From Candidatus Mucispirillum faecigallinarum (lineage in GTDB: Bacteria > Chrysiogenota > Deferribacteres > Deferribacterales > Mucispirillaceae): DNA of 48,438 bases. The notes beneath the pieces are model-generated. The model saw only the letters and a program-made list of their open reading frames with translations. It searched no databases and was not told the DNA's origin. Made by a program: the position numbers and the translations under genes. Of this stretch, positions 35,750-44,537 are shown one piece after another (within the stretch, counting starts at the first letter, position 1; every line of letters begins with the position of its first letter). The stretch lies in NCBI GenBank assembly GCA_019116905.1, contig DXAQ01000032.1, positions 1-48,438 on the forward strand. Direction: 5' to 3'.

Positions 35750-38089
35750 ATGAATCTGGTAATTGTTGAATCACCTGCAAAGGCTAAAACTATTGAAAAA
35801 TATCTTGGCTCAGATTACAAAGTAATCGCCAGTGTTGGTCATATTATTGATTTACCGCCAAATGAGCTAGGCGTTGATGTGGAACATAATTTTGAGCCGA
35901 AATATATAGTGATTGAAGGTAAAGAAAAAGTTATATCTGCCCTAAAATCAAATGCAAAAAAAGCAGATGCAGTTTTTCTTGCCCCTGACCCTGATAGAGA
36001 GGGGGAAGCTATCGCATGGCATATTGCAAGCCAGATAGATAAAAATAAGCCTGTAAAACGTGTACTTTTTAATGAAATCACTAAAAAAGGCATACTTGAC
36101 GGCATAAACCACCCTGGCGATATAAATATGAACAGAGTAAACGCACAGCAGTCAAGAAGAATACTAGACAGGCTTGTGGGTTATATGGTAAGCCCGCTTT
36201 TATGGAAACCTTTAAAATACGGACTTTCTGCAGGGCGTGTGCAGTCTGTAGCTCTTAGATTAATATGCGAAAGAGAAGAAGAAATAGAAAAATTTGTGCC
36301 TGTTGAATCCTGGAGCATTAGTGCTGATTTTAATATTGAAAATAAAGCCACTAATGAAAAAGGTGTCTTAAAAGCTAAGCTTGATAAAATAAAAGGTAAA
36401 AAGGCAGAAATAAAAACAGAAAAAGAGGCTGAAAATATAGTAAACAGCCTGCCAAAAGATTTTATAGTATCAGGTGTTGAAGAAAAGGCAGTTAAACAAA
36501 ACCCAGCAGAGCCTTTTATTACATCAAGAATGCAGCAGGAGGCTATTAGAAAACTTGGCTTTACTGCTAAAAAAGCCATGGCTGTTGCCCAAAGCCTTTA
36601 TGAAGGTGTGGAGCTGGCAGAAGGTCCTGTTGGTCTTATTACTTATATGAGGACAGATTCTACTCGTATTTCTCCTGAAGCTGAAAGCCAGGCAAAAGAA
36701 TATATTGAAAATAATTTTGGTAAAGAATACGTTTCTAAAAATAAAAAAGCTGCTAAAAAATCTAACAACGTGCAGGACGCTCACGAGGCTATACGCCCTA
36801 CTTCTGTTTTAAGAACTCCTGCAGAAATAAAAAAATATTTAACTAATGACCAGTATAAGCTTTATAAACTTATATGGGAACGTTTTGTAGCAAGCCAAAT
36901 GGCAGAGGCAGTTTATAACCAGACTGTTGTGCGCATTACTGGTGCAGATTATGAATTTAAAGCATCTGCTAAAACTCTTGCTTTTGCAGGCTTTACAAAA
37001 CTTTATCTTGAAAGTAAGGAAGAAGATATTAAAAACGATGAAGATGATGAAACTACTATCTCTTTTAAAATATCAGAAAACACTCCTGCTTTAAGAGATA
37101 AAACAGAGAAAAAGCAGCATTTTACACAAAGCCCGCCACGCTATACTGAGGCAACACTTGTAAAAACATTAGAACAGCAGGGAATAGGCAGGCCGTCTAC
37201 TTATGCATCTATTATATCAACTATTGTAGACAGGCAGTATACAGAATTGCAGGAAAAAAAATTTCACCCAACAGAGCTTGGAAGAATTGTAAATAAAATA
37301 TTAATAGAAAACTTCCCAAAAATATTTGAAGTGAAATTTACAGCGCAGATGGAAAAAGATTTAGACTTGATAGAGGGCGGCACAGAAAACTGGCACGATG
37401 TATTATCTACTTTCTATAAAAGCTTTGATAAAGAATTAAAAGCAGCCTCCACAGGCAAAATCTCTGCTAATTTAGAAACTAATAAAAAATGCCCAATATG
37501 TTCAAGTGATTTAGTAATAAAAATGGGTAAAAATGGTGCATTTCTTGCATGCTCTGCTTATCCTGAATGTAAGTTTACTTCCAACTTTAAGCGTAACGAA
37601 AAGGGAGAAATAGAACTTGTGGAAGACAAGCAGTTTGAAGGAACCGGCATAATGTGTGAAAAATGCGGCGCTGAGCTTGTGTTTAAAAAAACAAGGTTTG
37701 GGGAAGTAATCGCATGCCCGTCATACCCGGAATGTAAAAATATTAAAAACTTTCTGCGTGCTCCTGACGGCTCTATTAAAATATTAGAGGCTGGGCAGAT
37801 GCTTGATGAAAAATGCCCAGAATGTTCTAAACAGCTTACTTTAAAAGCTGGTAAAAATGGTATGTTTGCAGCCTGCTCTGGTTATCCAGAATGTAAGTTT
37901 ACTGCGAATATTGAAATGAAAGAAAACGGCACAATAGGCATAAAACCTGCTGCATCTAATGAAAGCGGCGAAGTATGCGAAAAATGCGGTAAACCTATGG
38001 TTGTAAAAAGAAGTTTCCGAGGTGCTTTTCTTGCATGCTCTGGCTATCCAGAATGTAAAAACACTAAACCATTAAAGAAAAAAGATTAA
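35750..38089 (+). CDS. topA: DNA topoisomerase I
   Basis: A type IA topoisomerase relaxing negative supercoils. The TOPRIM domain has Glu7 (VIVESPAKAKT) and Asp80-x-Asp82-x-Glu84 (PDPDREGE). The cleaving residue is Tyr299 in LITYMRTDSTRIS, with Arg301. The C-terminus holds four Cys4 zinc-finger units (CPICSSDL, CEKCGAEL, CPECSKQL, CEKCGKPM, each followed by a YPECK-type pair). The 779-residue length fits. AGGT lies six bases before the ATG. It is 19 bases after dprA and 17 before trmFO. Confidence 0.96.
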   Translation: MNLVIVESPAKAKTIEKYLGSDYKVIASVGHIIDLPPNELGVDVEHNFEPKYIVIEGKEKVISALKSNAKKADAVFLAPDPDREGEAIAWHIASQIDKNKPVKRVLFNEITKKGILDGINHPGDINMNRVNAQQSRRILDRLVGYMVSPLLWKPLKYGLSAGRVQSVALRLICEREEEIEKFVPVESWSISADFNIENKATNEKGVLKAKLDKIKGKKAEIKTEKEAENIVNSLPKDFIVSGVEEKAVKQNPAEPFITSRMQQEAIRKLGFTAKKAMAVAQSLYEGVELAEGPVGLITYMRTDSTRISPEAESQAKEYIENNFGKEYVSKNKKAAKKSNNVQDAHEAIRPTSVLRTPAEIKKYLTNDQYKLYKLIWERFVASQMAEAVYNQTVVRITGADYEFKASAKTLAFAGFTKLYLESKEEDIKNDEDDETTISFKISENTPALRDKTEKKQHFTQSPPRYTEATLVKTLEQQGIGRPSTYASIISTIVDRQYTELQEKKFHPTELGRIVNKILIENFPKIFEVKFTAQMEKDLDLIEGGTENWHDVLSTFYKSFDKELKAASTGKISANLETNKKCPICSSDLVIKMGKNGAFLACSAYPECKFTSNFKRNEKGEIELVEDKQFEGTGIMCEKCGAELVFKKTRFGEVIACPSYPECKNIKNFLRAPDGSIKILEAGQMLDEKCPECSKQLTLKAGKNGMFAACSGYPECKFTANIEMKENGTIGIKPAASNESGEVCEKCGKPMVVKRSFRGAFLACSGYPECKNTKPLKKKD

Positions 38090-38106
38090 TAATATAAGGT
38101 TATTTT

Positions 38107-39444
38107 GTGGCAGAATATGATGTAATAATCGCAGGTGCAGGGCTTGCAGGAAGTGAGGCGGCATATCAGCTGGCAGAAGCTGGATATAAAGTTAAGCTGA
38201 TAGAAATGCGCCCATTAAAAACTACACCAGCACATGAAACAGATAAATTTGCAGAGCTTGTATGCTCTAACAGTTTAAAGTCCCTGGATATTACAACAGG
38301 AAGTGGCTTATTGAAAAAAGAAATGATGCTTTATAACTCATTTCTTTTGCAGACTGCTTTTAAGTGCAGTGTGCCGGCAGGTGGCGCCTTAGCTGTTGAC
38401 AGGGTGCTTTTTTCAAATATTATTACAGATACTTTAAAAAACCATAAAAATATTACTGTAATAAATGAAGAAATAAAAGAACTTCCTATTGATACAAAAA
38501 CACCTTTTCTTATTGCAACTGGGCCGCTGACAAGTGATATTTTAGCAGAAAATATAAAAGAATACTGCGGCGGCGCGTTATATTTTGCTGATGCAATAAG
38601 TCCAATAATAGATGCAGATACTATTGATATGGAAAAAGGCTATTTTTTAGGCAGATATGGTAAAGGTGGCGATGATTATTTTAATATCCCTTTAACAGAA
38701 GAAGAATATAATACATTTTATGATGATATTATGGCTGCCCCAAAAACAGCTTTTCATGATTTTGAAAAAATATCATATTTTGAAGGCTGTATGCCTGTGG
38801 AAGTTATGGCAGAAAGAGGCAGGCAAACCCTAACTTTTGGGCCAATGAAACCAGTAGGACTTGAAGACCCAAAAACAAATATTCGCCCTTATGCAGTAAT
38901 ACAGCTGCGAAAAGAAAATAAGGCAGGCACAGCATATAATATGGTAGGCTTTCAAACTAAAATGACAATAGGGGCACAAAAGGAAATATTTAGGAAAATT
39001 CCTGCTTTAAAAGATGCAGAATTTTTACGCTTTGGCTCAGTTCATAGAAATACATATATAGAAAGTCCAAAACATATTACAAAATATTTTAACTTTAAAA
39101 ATAATAAAAACTTGTTTATTGCAGGCCAAATTACAGGTTTAGAAGGCTATAATGAATCAATTACAGGCGGCTTAATTGCATCATTACAGATTGCAAGGCT
39201 CATAGAAAATAAACCATTTCTTGATTTCCCAAAAGGCACAGCGATGGGAAGCTTATCAGAATATATTTCTGGAATATCAGAATTTTCCAGCGGTAAAAAA
39301 TATGTGCCATCTAACTTTCATTTAGGAATGCTTGAACCACTTGAAAAAAAAGTGAAAGATAAAAAGTTAAAAAAACAAATGCAGGTTGAAGCTGCTTATA
39401 AAAAAGCAGAATTATTTTATAAAGAAAATTATGGAAATAGATAA
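38107..39444 (+). CDS. trmFO: FAD/folate-dependent tRNA (uracil-54-C5) methyltransferase
   Basis: Makes ribothymidine at position 54 of tRNA using methylenetetrahydrofolate and FAD. The FAD site is GAGLAG (10-15). Cys53 in AELVCSNSLKS and Cys228 in YFEGCMPVE match the redox-active Cys pair known from the Bacillus enzyme. GQITGLEGYNES closes the FAD domain. The start is GTG at 38107 with AAGG seven bases upstream. The length of 445 is typical. It overlaps the recombinase gene by 14 bases. Confidence 0.95.
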   Translation: MAEYDVIIAGAGLAGSEAAYQLAEAGYKVKLIEMRPLKTTPAHETDKFAELVCSNSLKSLDITTGSGLLKKEMMLYNSFLLQTAFKCSVPAGGALAVDRVLFSNIITDTLKNHKNITVINEEIKELPIDTKTPFLIATGPLTSDILAENIKEYCGGALYFADAISPIIDADTIDMEKGYFLGRYGKGGDDYFNIPLTEEEYNTFYDDIMAAPKTAFHDFEKISYFEGCMPVEVMAERGRQTLTFGPMKPVGLEDPKTNIRPYAVIQLRKENKAGTAYNMVGFQTKMTIGAQKEIFRKIPALKDAEFLRFGSVHRNTYIESPKHITKYFNFKNNKNLFIAGQITGLEGYNESITGGLIASLQIARLIENKPFLDFPKGTAMGSLSEYISGISEFSSGKKYVPSNFHLGMLEPLEKKVKDKKLKKQMQVEAAYKKAELFYKENYGNR

Positions 39445-40348
39445 CGCAATTGATGAATTTATAAATTTTGTCCGCATAGAGCGAGAATACAGCGACCATT
39501 CTGTAACAGCATACGCGAAAGATTTAAGCGAGCTTTCTATTTATGCTCACAATGAAAAAGTGCCTGATGATATAAAATCACTTGATTTTTTTCTTCTTCG
39601 CGGTTTCATTACAACTCTTTATGACAGAGGGCTTTCAAAATCAAGCATTGAAAGGAAAATATCAACTATTAAATCATTTTTTAAGTTTTTATACAGGCGG
39701 GGCTTTATAGAAGAAAACCCTGCCCGTATGCTTAAATTTCCTAAAAAAGAAAAATATCTGCCTACTGTATTTAATGTAGATGATATTTTTACGCTTTTAG
39801 ATTTGCCTGATAAATCTACCCCTATGGGTTTAAGGGACGCCTTAATATTAGAGCTTTTATACGGCACTGGTGTTCGTGTTTCTGAACTTGTAGGCCTTGA
39901 TAAAAGCGACATAGATTTAAACGGCATGCGTATCCTTGTTCGCGGTAAAGGCAAAAAAGAAAGGATTGTGCCACTTGCTCCTGAGCTTATTTCTCTTATA
40001 AAAGATTACTATAAAGTAATGTATGAAATAGTTTCAGAATCAAGAATGGTGGAAAGTGATGCAGTTATAATAAACAGGCTTGGCACCCGCATGACAGACA
40101 GAACTGTCCGCAGAGTAGTAGAAGCATATCTTAAAAAAGCAGGCCTGCCCCTTGATTATTCGCCCCACTCTTTCAGGCACACTTTTGCAACCCATTTACT
40201 TGAAGGTGGTGCAGATTTACGCTCTATTCAGGAGCTCTTAGGTCATGAATCACTTGCCACAACTCAAAAATATACCCACAGCGATTTATCTTCTCTTTTA
40301 AAAGTATATGATGAATCTCACCCTATGGCAAAAAAAGATAATCAGTAA
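39431..40348 (+). CDS. xerC: Tyrosine recombinase, XerC/XerD type
   Basis: Resolves chromosome dimers at dif. It is 305 residues with a SAM-like core-binding N-domain and a complete catalytic set: Arg139 (GTGVRVSEL), Lys163 (GKGKKER), His236-x-x-Arg239 (HSFRH), His262 (LLGHESLATT) and nucleophile Tyr271. XerC versus XerD cannot be settled by eye; xerC is used because of the topA-trmFO-xerC order known from Firmicutes. The ATG at 39431 lies within the end of trmFO, which gives the normal N-terminus. The frame is open upstream but without family sequence. Confidence 0.9.
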   Translation: MEIDNAIDEFINFVRIEREYSDHSVTAYAKDLSELSIYAHNEKVPDDIKSLDFFLLRGFITTLYDRGLSKSSIERKISTIKSFFKFLYRRGFIEENPARMLKFPKKEKYLPTVFNVDDIFTLLDLPDKSTPMGLRDALILELLYGTGVRVSELVGLDKSDIDLNGMRILVRGKGKKERIVPLAPELISLIKDYYKVMYEIVSESRMVESDAVIINRLGTRMTDRTVRRVVEAYLKKAGLPLDYSPHSFRHTFATHLLEGGADLRSIQELLGHESLATTQKYTHSDLSSLLKVYDESHPMAKKDNQ

Positions 40349-40471
40349 TAATATATTGATTTAACTTTTCAAATACAATTTTCTTTTAAATTTTATACAG
40401 CATAAATATTCTTATATATCAATAAGTTATAAAATACTTAAAAATTTTTTTAATTTTTTTAAAATTTCTTA

Positions 40472-40500
40472 TTGACTTTTATTATCAATAATGATATTAA
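40472..40500 (+). promoter_or_regulatory. Promoter of the 40507-40692 RNA
   Basis: TTGACT (40472-40477) and TATTAA (40495-40500) are exactly 17 bases apart, giving a start site near 40507. Confidence 0.65.
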
Positions 40501-40505
40501 TAATC
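40487..40505 (+). promoter_or_regulatory. Fur-box-like operator over the -10 element
   Basis: AATAATGATATTAATAATC matches the 19-base Fur consensus (GATAATGATAATCATTATC) at 15 of 19 positions, counted by eye, including the inner G and terminal C. It covers the -10 element, and a further GATAAT-type hexamer lies just upstream on the other strand (40481-40486). AT-rich background raises the chance of such a match, and no fur gene is in the window. Confidence 0.5.
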
Positions 40506-40506
40506 A

Positions 40507-40692
40507 TCGGCAGAAAGGAAGTATAAAAAAGCCGAAATAAAAGAATATACAAGGAGTTTTAAAGATAGTTATATAAGCATACAAGCTTATAAATGATAAA
40601 CGTTTTCAAAAAGTAAGATTTCTAATACTTACAATCCTCCCATATTTTGCACAATTAAAAAATCAGCAGGTCGGCACAACCTGCTGTTTTTT
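40507..40692 (+). ncRNA. Candidate Fur-controlled small RNA, about 185 nt
   Basis: An ORF-free transcription unit in the 419-base gap 40349-40767, with its own promoter and terminator. Predicted elements in order: a 5' stem TCGGC/GCCGA (40507-40511 with 40531-40535) whose loop is purine-rich; AAGGAG at 40551; a 7-bp hairpin TATAAGC/GCTTATA (40572-40578 with 40585-40591); a small hairpin GTAAG/CTTAC (40613-40617 with 40628-40632); an unpaired C-rich stretch TCCTCCC (40635-40641) able to pair with ribosome binding sites; then the terminator. It matches no riboswitch, tmRNA or SRP RNA pattern I know. The alternative is an attenuated leader of the M24 gene. Confidence 0.6.
40664..40692 (+). terminator. 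Strong intrinsic terminator of the candidate small RNA
   Basis: CAGCAGGT and ACCTGCTG form an 8-bp perfect GC-rich stem around the loop CGGCACA, followed by T6. It is 316 bases past the xer stop, so it may also end that operon, but the independent promoter at 40472 argues that it mainly ends the RNA. Confidence 0.88.
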
Positions 40693-40767
40693 ATTATTAT
40701 AAAAATACTTTCAAAAAATATATGCTTATGGTATTGTTATTTAGTATTTTATATAGTGAGGCTTAAA

Positions 40768-41970
40768 ATGTATTCAAAAGTACCTGGTGCAGAGCTTATA
40801 AACAGACTTAAAAAATTTACTACATTTATGGATATGGCAGATGATGCCTGGCGGTATATATTTATATTTAACCCATTAAGTATTTATTATTTTACAGGCA
40901 CTATGCAGGACGGAATACTTTTTATACAGCGTGATGAAGAACCTGTTTATTTTGTTAAAAGAAGTGTAAAACGCGCCGAAGAAGAAATCAGATACTGTAA
41001 AGTAAAGCCCTATAAGGAATTAACTGATATAAAAAACGAGCTTGCTTTAAATACGTTTTTCCCTGCCTTTGTTGATAAAAGCTTTGTTACAATTAAAATG
41101 CTTGAAGACTTTAACTCTGTATTTGAATTTGGAAAAATTTATTCCTGTGATAAAGCATTAAATATGTGCAGAAGTGTTAAAAGTAAATATGAAATAGATA
41201 TTATAAAAGAGGCAGGGGCAATACATGCAGATATTATGGCAAATATTGTGCCTGAACTTTTATCAGAAGATATTTCTGAAAGAGAGGCAGCCTTACTTAT
41301 TTTTAACGAGTTTATAAATAAAGGTCATCAGGGAATAGTCCGTTTAGAAAGGCCTTATATGGAGTTCCAGACAGTTAATGTTGCTTTTGGAGAAAGTGCA
41401 TTAAATATATATAAATATGACAGTCCAGTTGGTGTAACAGGGTTATATGCCTCATCCCCTTTTTTCGGCAGCAGTAAAATCACCCTCAAACAAAATGATT
41501 TAGTAACAATCCCTTCTGTATTTGGTATGAATGGGTATAATTCTGTATGCACATACTGTTACGCATTTAACAGCCTTATAGATTATATCCGCTCCCAGCA
41601 GGAGCACTGCAAAAATTTAAAAAATTTAGCCTTAACTCTTTTAAAACCAGGTGCAAAACCAAGTGAAATATATAAAGAGATTATGGATAATATCCACCCA
41701 GAAATACAAGGCACATTTATGGGTATAGGTGATGATGTGATAAACCATATAGGCAGAGGCACAGGGCTTACTATTGACGAATACCCAGTAATTAATAAAA
41801 ATAATACTAATCCACTTGTAGAAAATATGGTAGTAAGCCTTAGTTTTTTCTCCACATTAGAAGGGTATGGCGTAACAGGTATGCAGCATACATATATTAT
41901 TACTGCTGAGGGCGCAGTATCTGTAAACGGCAGTGCTGATGAAATACTCGTTGCAGGGAAATATTTATAA
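40768..41970 (+). CDS. M24-fold (Xaa-Pro aminopeptidase/creatinase-like) protein lacking metal ligands
   Basis: A 400-residue protein with the two-domain layout of prolidase-like M24 proteins: an N-terminal creatinase-like domain (about 1-140, with IFNPLSIYYFTG) and a C-terminal pita-bread domain (about 150-400). The five usual metal ligands look lost: the two Asp are absent from TIPSVFGMNGYNSVCT, the His of the GHG motif is Arg in HIGRGTGLTIDEYP, the Glu before Pro is Ser in VVSLSFF, and the last Glu is Gln in GMQHTYIIT. It is probably not an aminopeptidase. The ATG at 40768 has GAGG six bases upstream; an earlier GTG covers that site. Confidence 0.75.
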   Translation: MYSKVPGAELINRLKKFTTFMDMADDAWRYIFIFNPLSIYYFTGTMQDGILFIQRDEEPVYFVKRSVKRAEEEIRYCKVKPYKELTDIKNELALNTFFPAFVDKSFVTIKMLEDFNSVFEFGKIYSCDKALNMCRSVKSKYEIDIIKEAGAIHADIMANIVPELLSEDISEREAALLIFNEFINKGHQGIVRLERPYMEFQTVNVAFGESALNIYKYDSPVGVTGLYASSPFFGSSKITLKQNDLVTIPSVFGMNGYNSVCTYCYAFNSLIDYIRSQQEHCKNLKNLALTLLKPGAKPSEIYKEIMDNIHPEIQGTFMGIGDDVINHIGRGTGLTIDEYPVINKNNTNPLVENMVVSLSFFSTLEGYGVTGMQHTYIITAEGAVSVNGSADEILVAGKYL

Positions 41971-42011
41971 TTTTCAACTGATAATATTTTTATTAGCAAT
42001 AATATACATCA

Positions 42012-42029
42012 CTCAGAGCGCAGCTTGAG
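42012..42029. repeat. Small bulged hairpin in a GC-rich patch between converging genes
   Basis: CTCA-G-AGC-GCA-GCT-TGAG forms a 7-bp stem with one bulge in the 81-base gap between the M24 and polyferredoxin stops. The surrounding 42010-42039 is clearly richer in G and C than other intergenic DNA here. There is no T tract, so a terminator role is uncertain. Confidence 0.3.
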
Positions 42030-42051
42030 CCTTGCAGCCTATATTAGCATA

Positions 42052-43170
42052 CTAAACATTAAATGTTTTCATATCTGAGATTGTTACATTCTCACTGTTT
42101 CTTGATACAAGCACATTATCTTTAAAAAAGTTTTTCAGGTTTAGTTTATCAAGATAATGCAGCTTGTTATGATAGCAGGCTTTTTCACAAAGCTTACAGG
42201 ATATGCATTTTGACGGGTTAAATGTTATCATATTCCTTTCTTCATTAATATATAATGCTCCAGTATTACAAAATCTTGCACACATGCCGCAGTATACACA
42301 TGTTTCATCTATTACTATATTATTAAATAATATATTTGTATCCACTTCCATTTGCGTTATTCTGCCCAGAGACATTATACTTTCAAGAAATGTTTTACGC
42401 CTTGCTGTTTCTTCATGACTGAAATCTATTTTTGTTCTTTCATCTAATTTTTCAACAGTTATCATATCTGCACTTTTTAGTATACTTTCCTGCAGCGTAT
42501 TTTTTAAAAATGCAAACATACCCCGTCTGTTTACTGTTGGGTTTGGCTTTTCTTCTTCCTTAGGTTGAATAATGGGCAGCTGCTTTGGAAAAATTATACG
42601 GATACTGTCATTTTCATATATTGTTTCAAGGTCATTTAAATCTTCAAATATATTTTTTAGCTGCTCTAATAATTTTATTTCCTGCTCTAAAATAGTTTTA
42701 CCATGTTTAGATGCACACTCCATACATAAGCCGTATTTAACAGTTATACGAGAGGCACCACGCAGGTATAATACTAAAAAATCAACTACGCTAAATATAC
42801 CTGCACAGTCAACAAGAGCAGTCTGCCTGTTGTATGACGGATTATCACTGCATGTTATAACTAAATCACCACGAGGAGAAATACTGCGGCTTAGATTATC
42901 TATAAATTTCCTGTATCCTCCATGACGCAGTTTAAACACCTGTGCAGGACACTGGCTTACACATATTCCACAGCCTGTGCAGCTATCCCACTCTACATTG
43001 ATTGTTTCACCTGGACCGCCTACCTCTATTGCACCAGTAGGACATAATGAATAACATATAGTGCATGGAGAACTTTTATGCTTTATTTTCGAGCAGTATT
43101 TAGGGGTAACAGATATAGAACGTGATACCCCTTCAAATACCATATTTGCAATATCTATCTTATTAAACAA
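42052..43170 (-). CDS. Polyferredoxin with four predicted 4Fe-4S clusters
   Basis: A 372-residue soluble protein with a bis-cluster ferredoxin domain at each end. N-terminal Cys are at 26, 36, 39, 43 and 64, 67, 70, 74 (CTICYSLCP, CTGCGICVSQCP). C-terminal groups are CVYCGMCARFC and CISCKLCEKAC. The middle region has additional Cys (VITCSDN, LVDCAG, YGLCMECASK) and may bind another centre. A NRRGMFAFL segment lies mid-protein and is not a Tat signal at that position. The start is TTG at 43170 with AGGTG five bases upstream. It is an electron-transfer partner, likely for the radical SAM protein just upstream (34 bases). Confidence 0.82.
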   Translation of the reverse strand: MFNKIDIANMVFEGVSRSISVTPKYCSKIKHKSSPCTICYSLCPTGAIEVGGPGETINVEWDSCTGCGICVSQCPAQVFKLRHGGYRKFIDNLSRSISPRGDLVITCSDNPSYNRQTALVDCAGIFSVVDFLVLYLRGASRITVKYGLCMECASKHGKTILEQEIKLLEQLKNIFEDLNDLETIYENDSIRIIFPKQLPIIQPKEEEKPNPTVNRRGMFAFLKNTLQESILKSADMITVEKLDERTKIDFSHEETARRKTFLESIMSLGRITQMEVDTNILFNNIVIDETCVYCGMCARFCNTGALYINEERNMITFNPSKCISCKLCEKACYHNKLHYLDKLNLKNFFKDNVLVSRNSENVTISDMKTFNV

Positions 43171-43204
43171 TATTTCACCTGATTAATAATTATACAGCAT
43201 AAAT

Positions 43205-44533
43205 CTAAATATCTGATAACTCAAATGTTTTAGGCTCAACTTTATCTATTTGATATTCCCTTAAAACTTTTCTGCCATATTCTTCATCAAAATCTACTGC
43301 TAAATATGTAAGCCCCAGCTCCATATTATAATCTTTTAATAAAGGTATATATGTTGGAGAAAATTCTATTACTTTATTTGATGTATCATACATGTAATGG
43401 TCTACATTATTTTCATCAAGCACTTTTTTTATAACTTCTGCATCATTACCATAACCTTTAGCAGTTTTTAAAAAGAAATCTTTTTCAGAAAAATATTCTA
43501 TTTCACTCATTTTTATAGGGTGGTTGCTTTGATAAAGCTGTGCTGTTAATTTATTTTCAAGGCTGCAGTAGTGCATACCAATTTTAACATGATGTTCAAG
43601 GCAGTAAAGCATTACTTCTAAACATTCTACACTGCTTTTTGCAATAGGCACGCCACCTGCATAAGTATATGGATATAAAACTTTATATGGGCGATTGACT
43701 ACTTCATAACCTTTGCCCCTGTATTCATCAGGGTGTACATAAGGGTATAAAAACTCTAACACATTTACACCAAATATTCCTATTTTATCAAGAGTCATCA
43801 TTAGTTCTTCCATTTCTTTTACTTTACCAAGCATAAGCGGCATTTCTACCATAGTTCTTTTAATATATTTATTTGCTAATGCAAGGTTATCAAGGCTTTT
43901 TTGAGAAACTTTGCCATTATCATCAGGTTTTAATCCGAAACGGATTTCATCGAGCCCTGCATCTTTCAAAGACTGTAACATTTCTTCTGTTACTAAATCG
44001 CCGTTTGTATATATACGTGTTTGGATAGTTTTATCTGCTTTTTTAACTTCTTTAATAAACTCTATACATTTTTCAGGGTATAATAAAGGTTCTCCGCCTG
44101 TTATGGCAACAGATTTCATTTTTTTATAATATCCCAGGTGAGTTTTAAATTCCGAGATAATATCATAAACCTTATTTACACCTTCTGCATAATCTGCCTG
44201 ATTTTTATTAGTGCAGAAAAAGCAGTCTCTGTTGCATTTTAATGTTAAAATATATGTAGCTGAGCCCATACCAGTATGGCAGTGTTCGCATGACGGAGAA
44301 ATGGCATTTATTACTACACTTTTGCCACTGTTACAAATTTTTGCGCCTTTTTCTTCTAACTTTTTTAAAAGCTCATATTCTTTTTCTGCATAGTCAACAT
44401 TCGATATTTCAGCACCGCTTTCTTTTATATAGTCTAAAAACCTGCTGTACTGCTCTATATACCTTAAAGCGTCTTTTTTTAGTCCCTCATTTTGTATTTC
44501 ATCAATATTTTCTTTTGTAATAGTGTATACCAC
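43205..44533 (-). CDS. Radical SAM protein with an additional CxxC motif
   Basis: A 442-residue radical SAM enzyme of unknown substrate. The 4Fe-4S/SAM motif is Cys100, Cys104, Cys107 (LKCNRDCFFC), followed by the GGEP-type ITGGEPLLYPE and the radical SAM barrel (YTNGDLV, GLDEIRFGLK). Just before it, at Cys82 and Cys85, is SPSCEHCHTG, an extra Cys pair not part of the core motif. The start is GTG at 44533, five bases past the kinase stop, with GGAG seven bases upstream inside the kinase gene. An in-frame extension to 44575 would overlap the kinase and lacks such a site. It sits between a sensor kinase and a polyferredoxin. Confidence 0.85.
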   Translation of the reverse strand: MVYTITKENIDEIQNEGLKKDALRYIEQYSRFLDYIKESGAEISNVDYAEKEYELLKKLEEKGAKICNSGKSVVINAISPSCEHCHTGMGSATYILTLKCNRDCFFCTNKNQADYAEGVNKVYDIISEFKTHLGYYKKMKSVAITGGEPLLYPEKCIEFIKEVKKADKTIQTRIYTNGDLVTEEMLQSLKDAGLDEIRFGLKPDDNGKVSQKSLDNLALANKYIKRTMVEMPLMLGKVKEMEELMMTLDKIGIFGVNVLEFLYPYVHPDEYRGKGYEVVNRPYKVLYPYTYAGGVPIAKSSVECLEVMLYCLEHHVKIGMHYCSLENKLTAQLYQSNHPIKMSEIEYFSEKDFFLKTAKGYGNDAEVIKKVLDENNVDHYMYDTSNKVIEFSPTYIPLLKDYNMELGLTYLAVDFDEEYGRKVLREYQIDKVEPKTFELSDI

Positions 44534-44537
44534 TTCT

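Noticed and set aside
40551-40616. A short peptide gene behind AAGGAG in the RNA
   Set aside because: No start codon lies at a usable distance from AAGGAG; the next ATG (40593) gives only seven codons and is too far away.
40507-40692. Known RNA class (tmRNA, SRP RNA, common riboswitches)
   Set aside because: No tmRNA ends or tag, no SRP GGAA tetraloop context, and none of the conserved riboswitch core motifs I know. 6S RNA was not excluded rigorously, but a long closing stem is absent.
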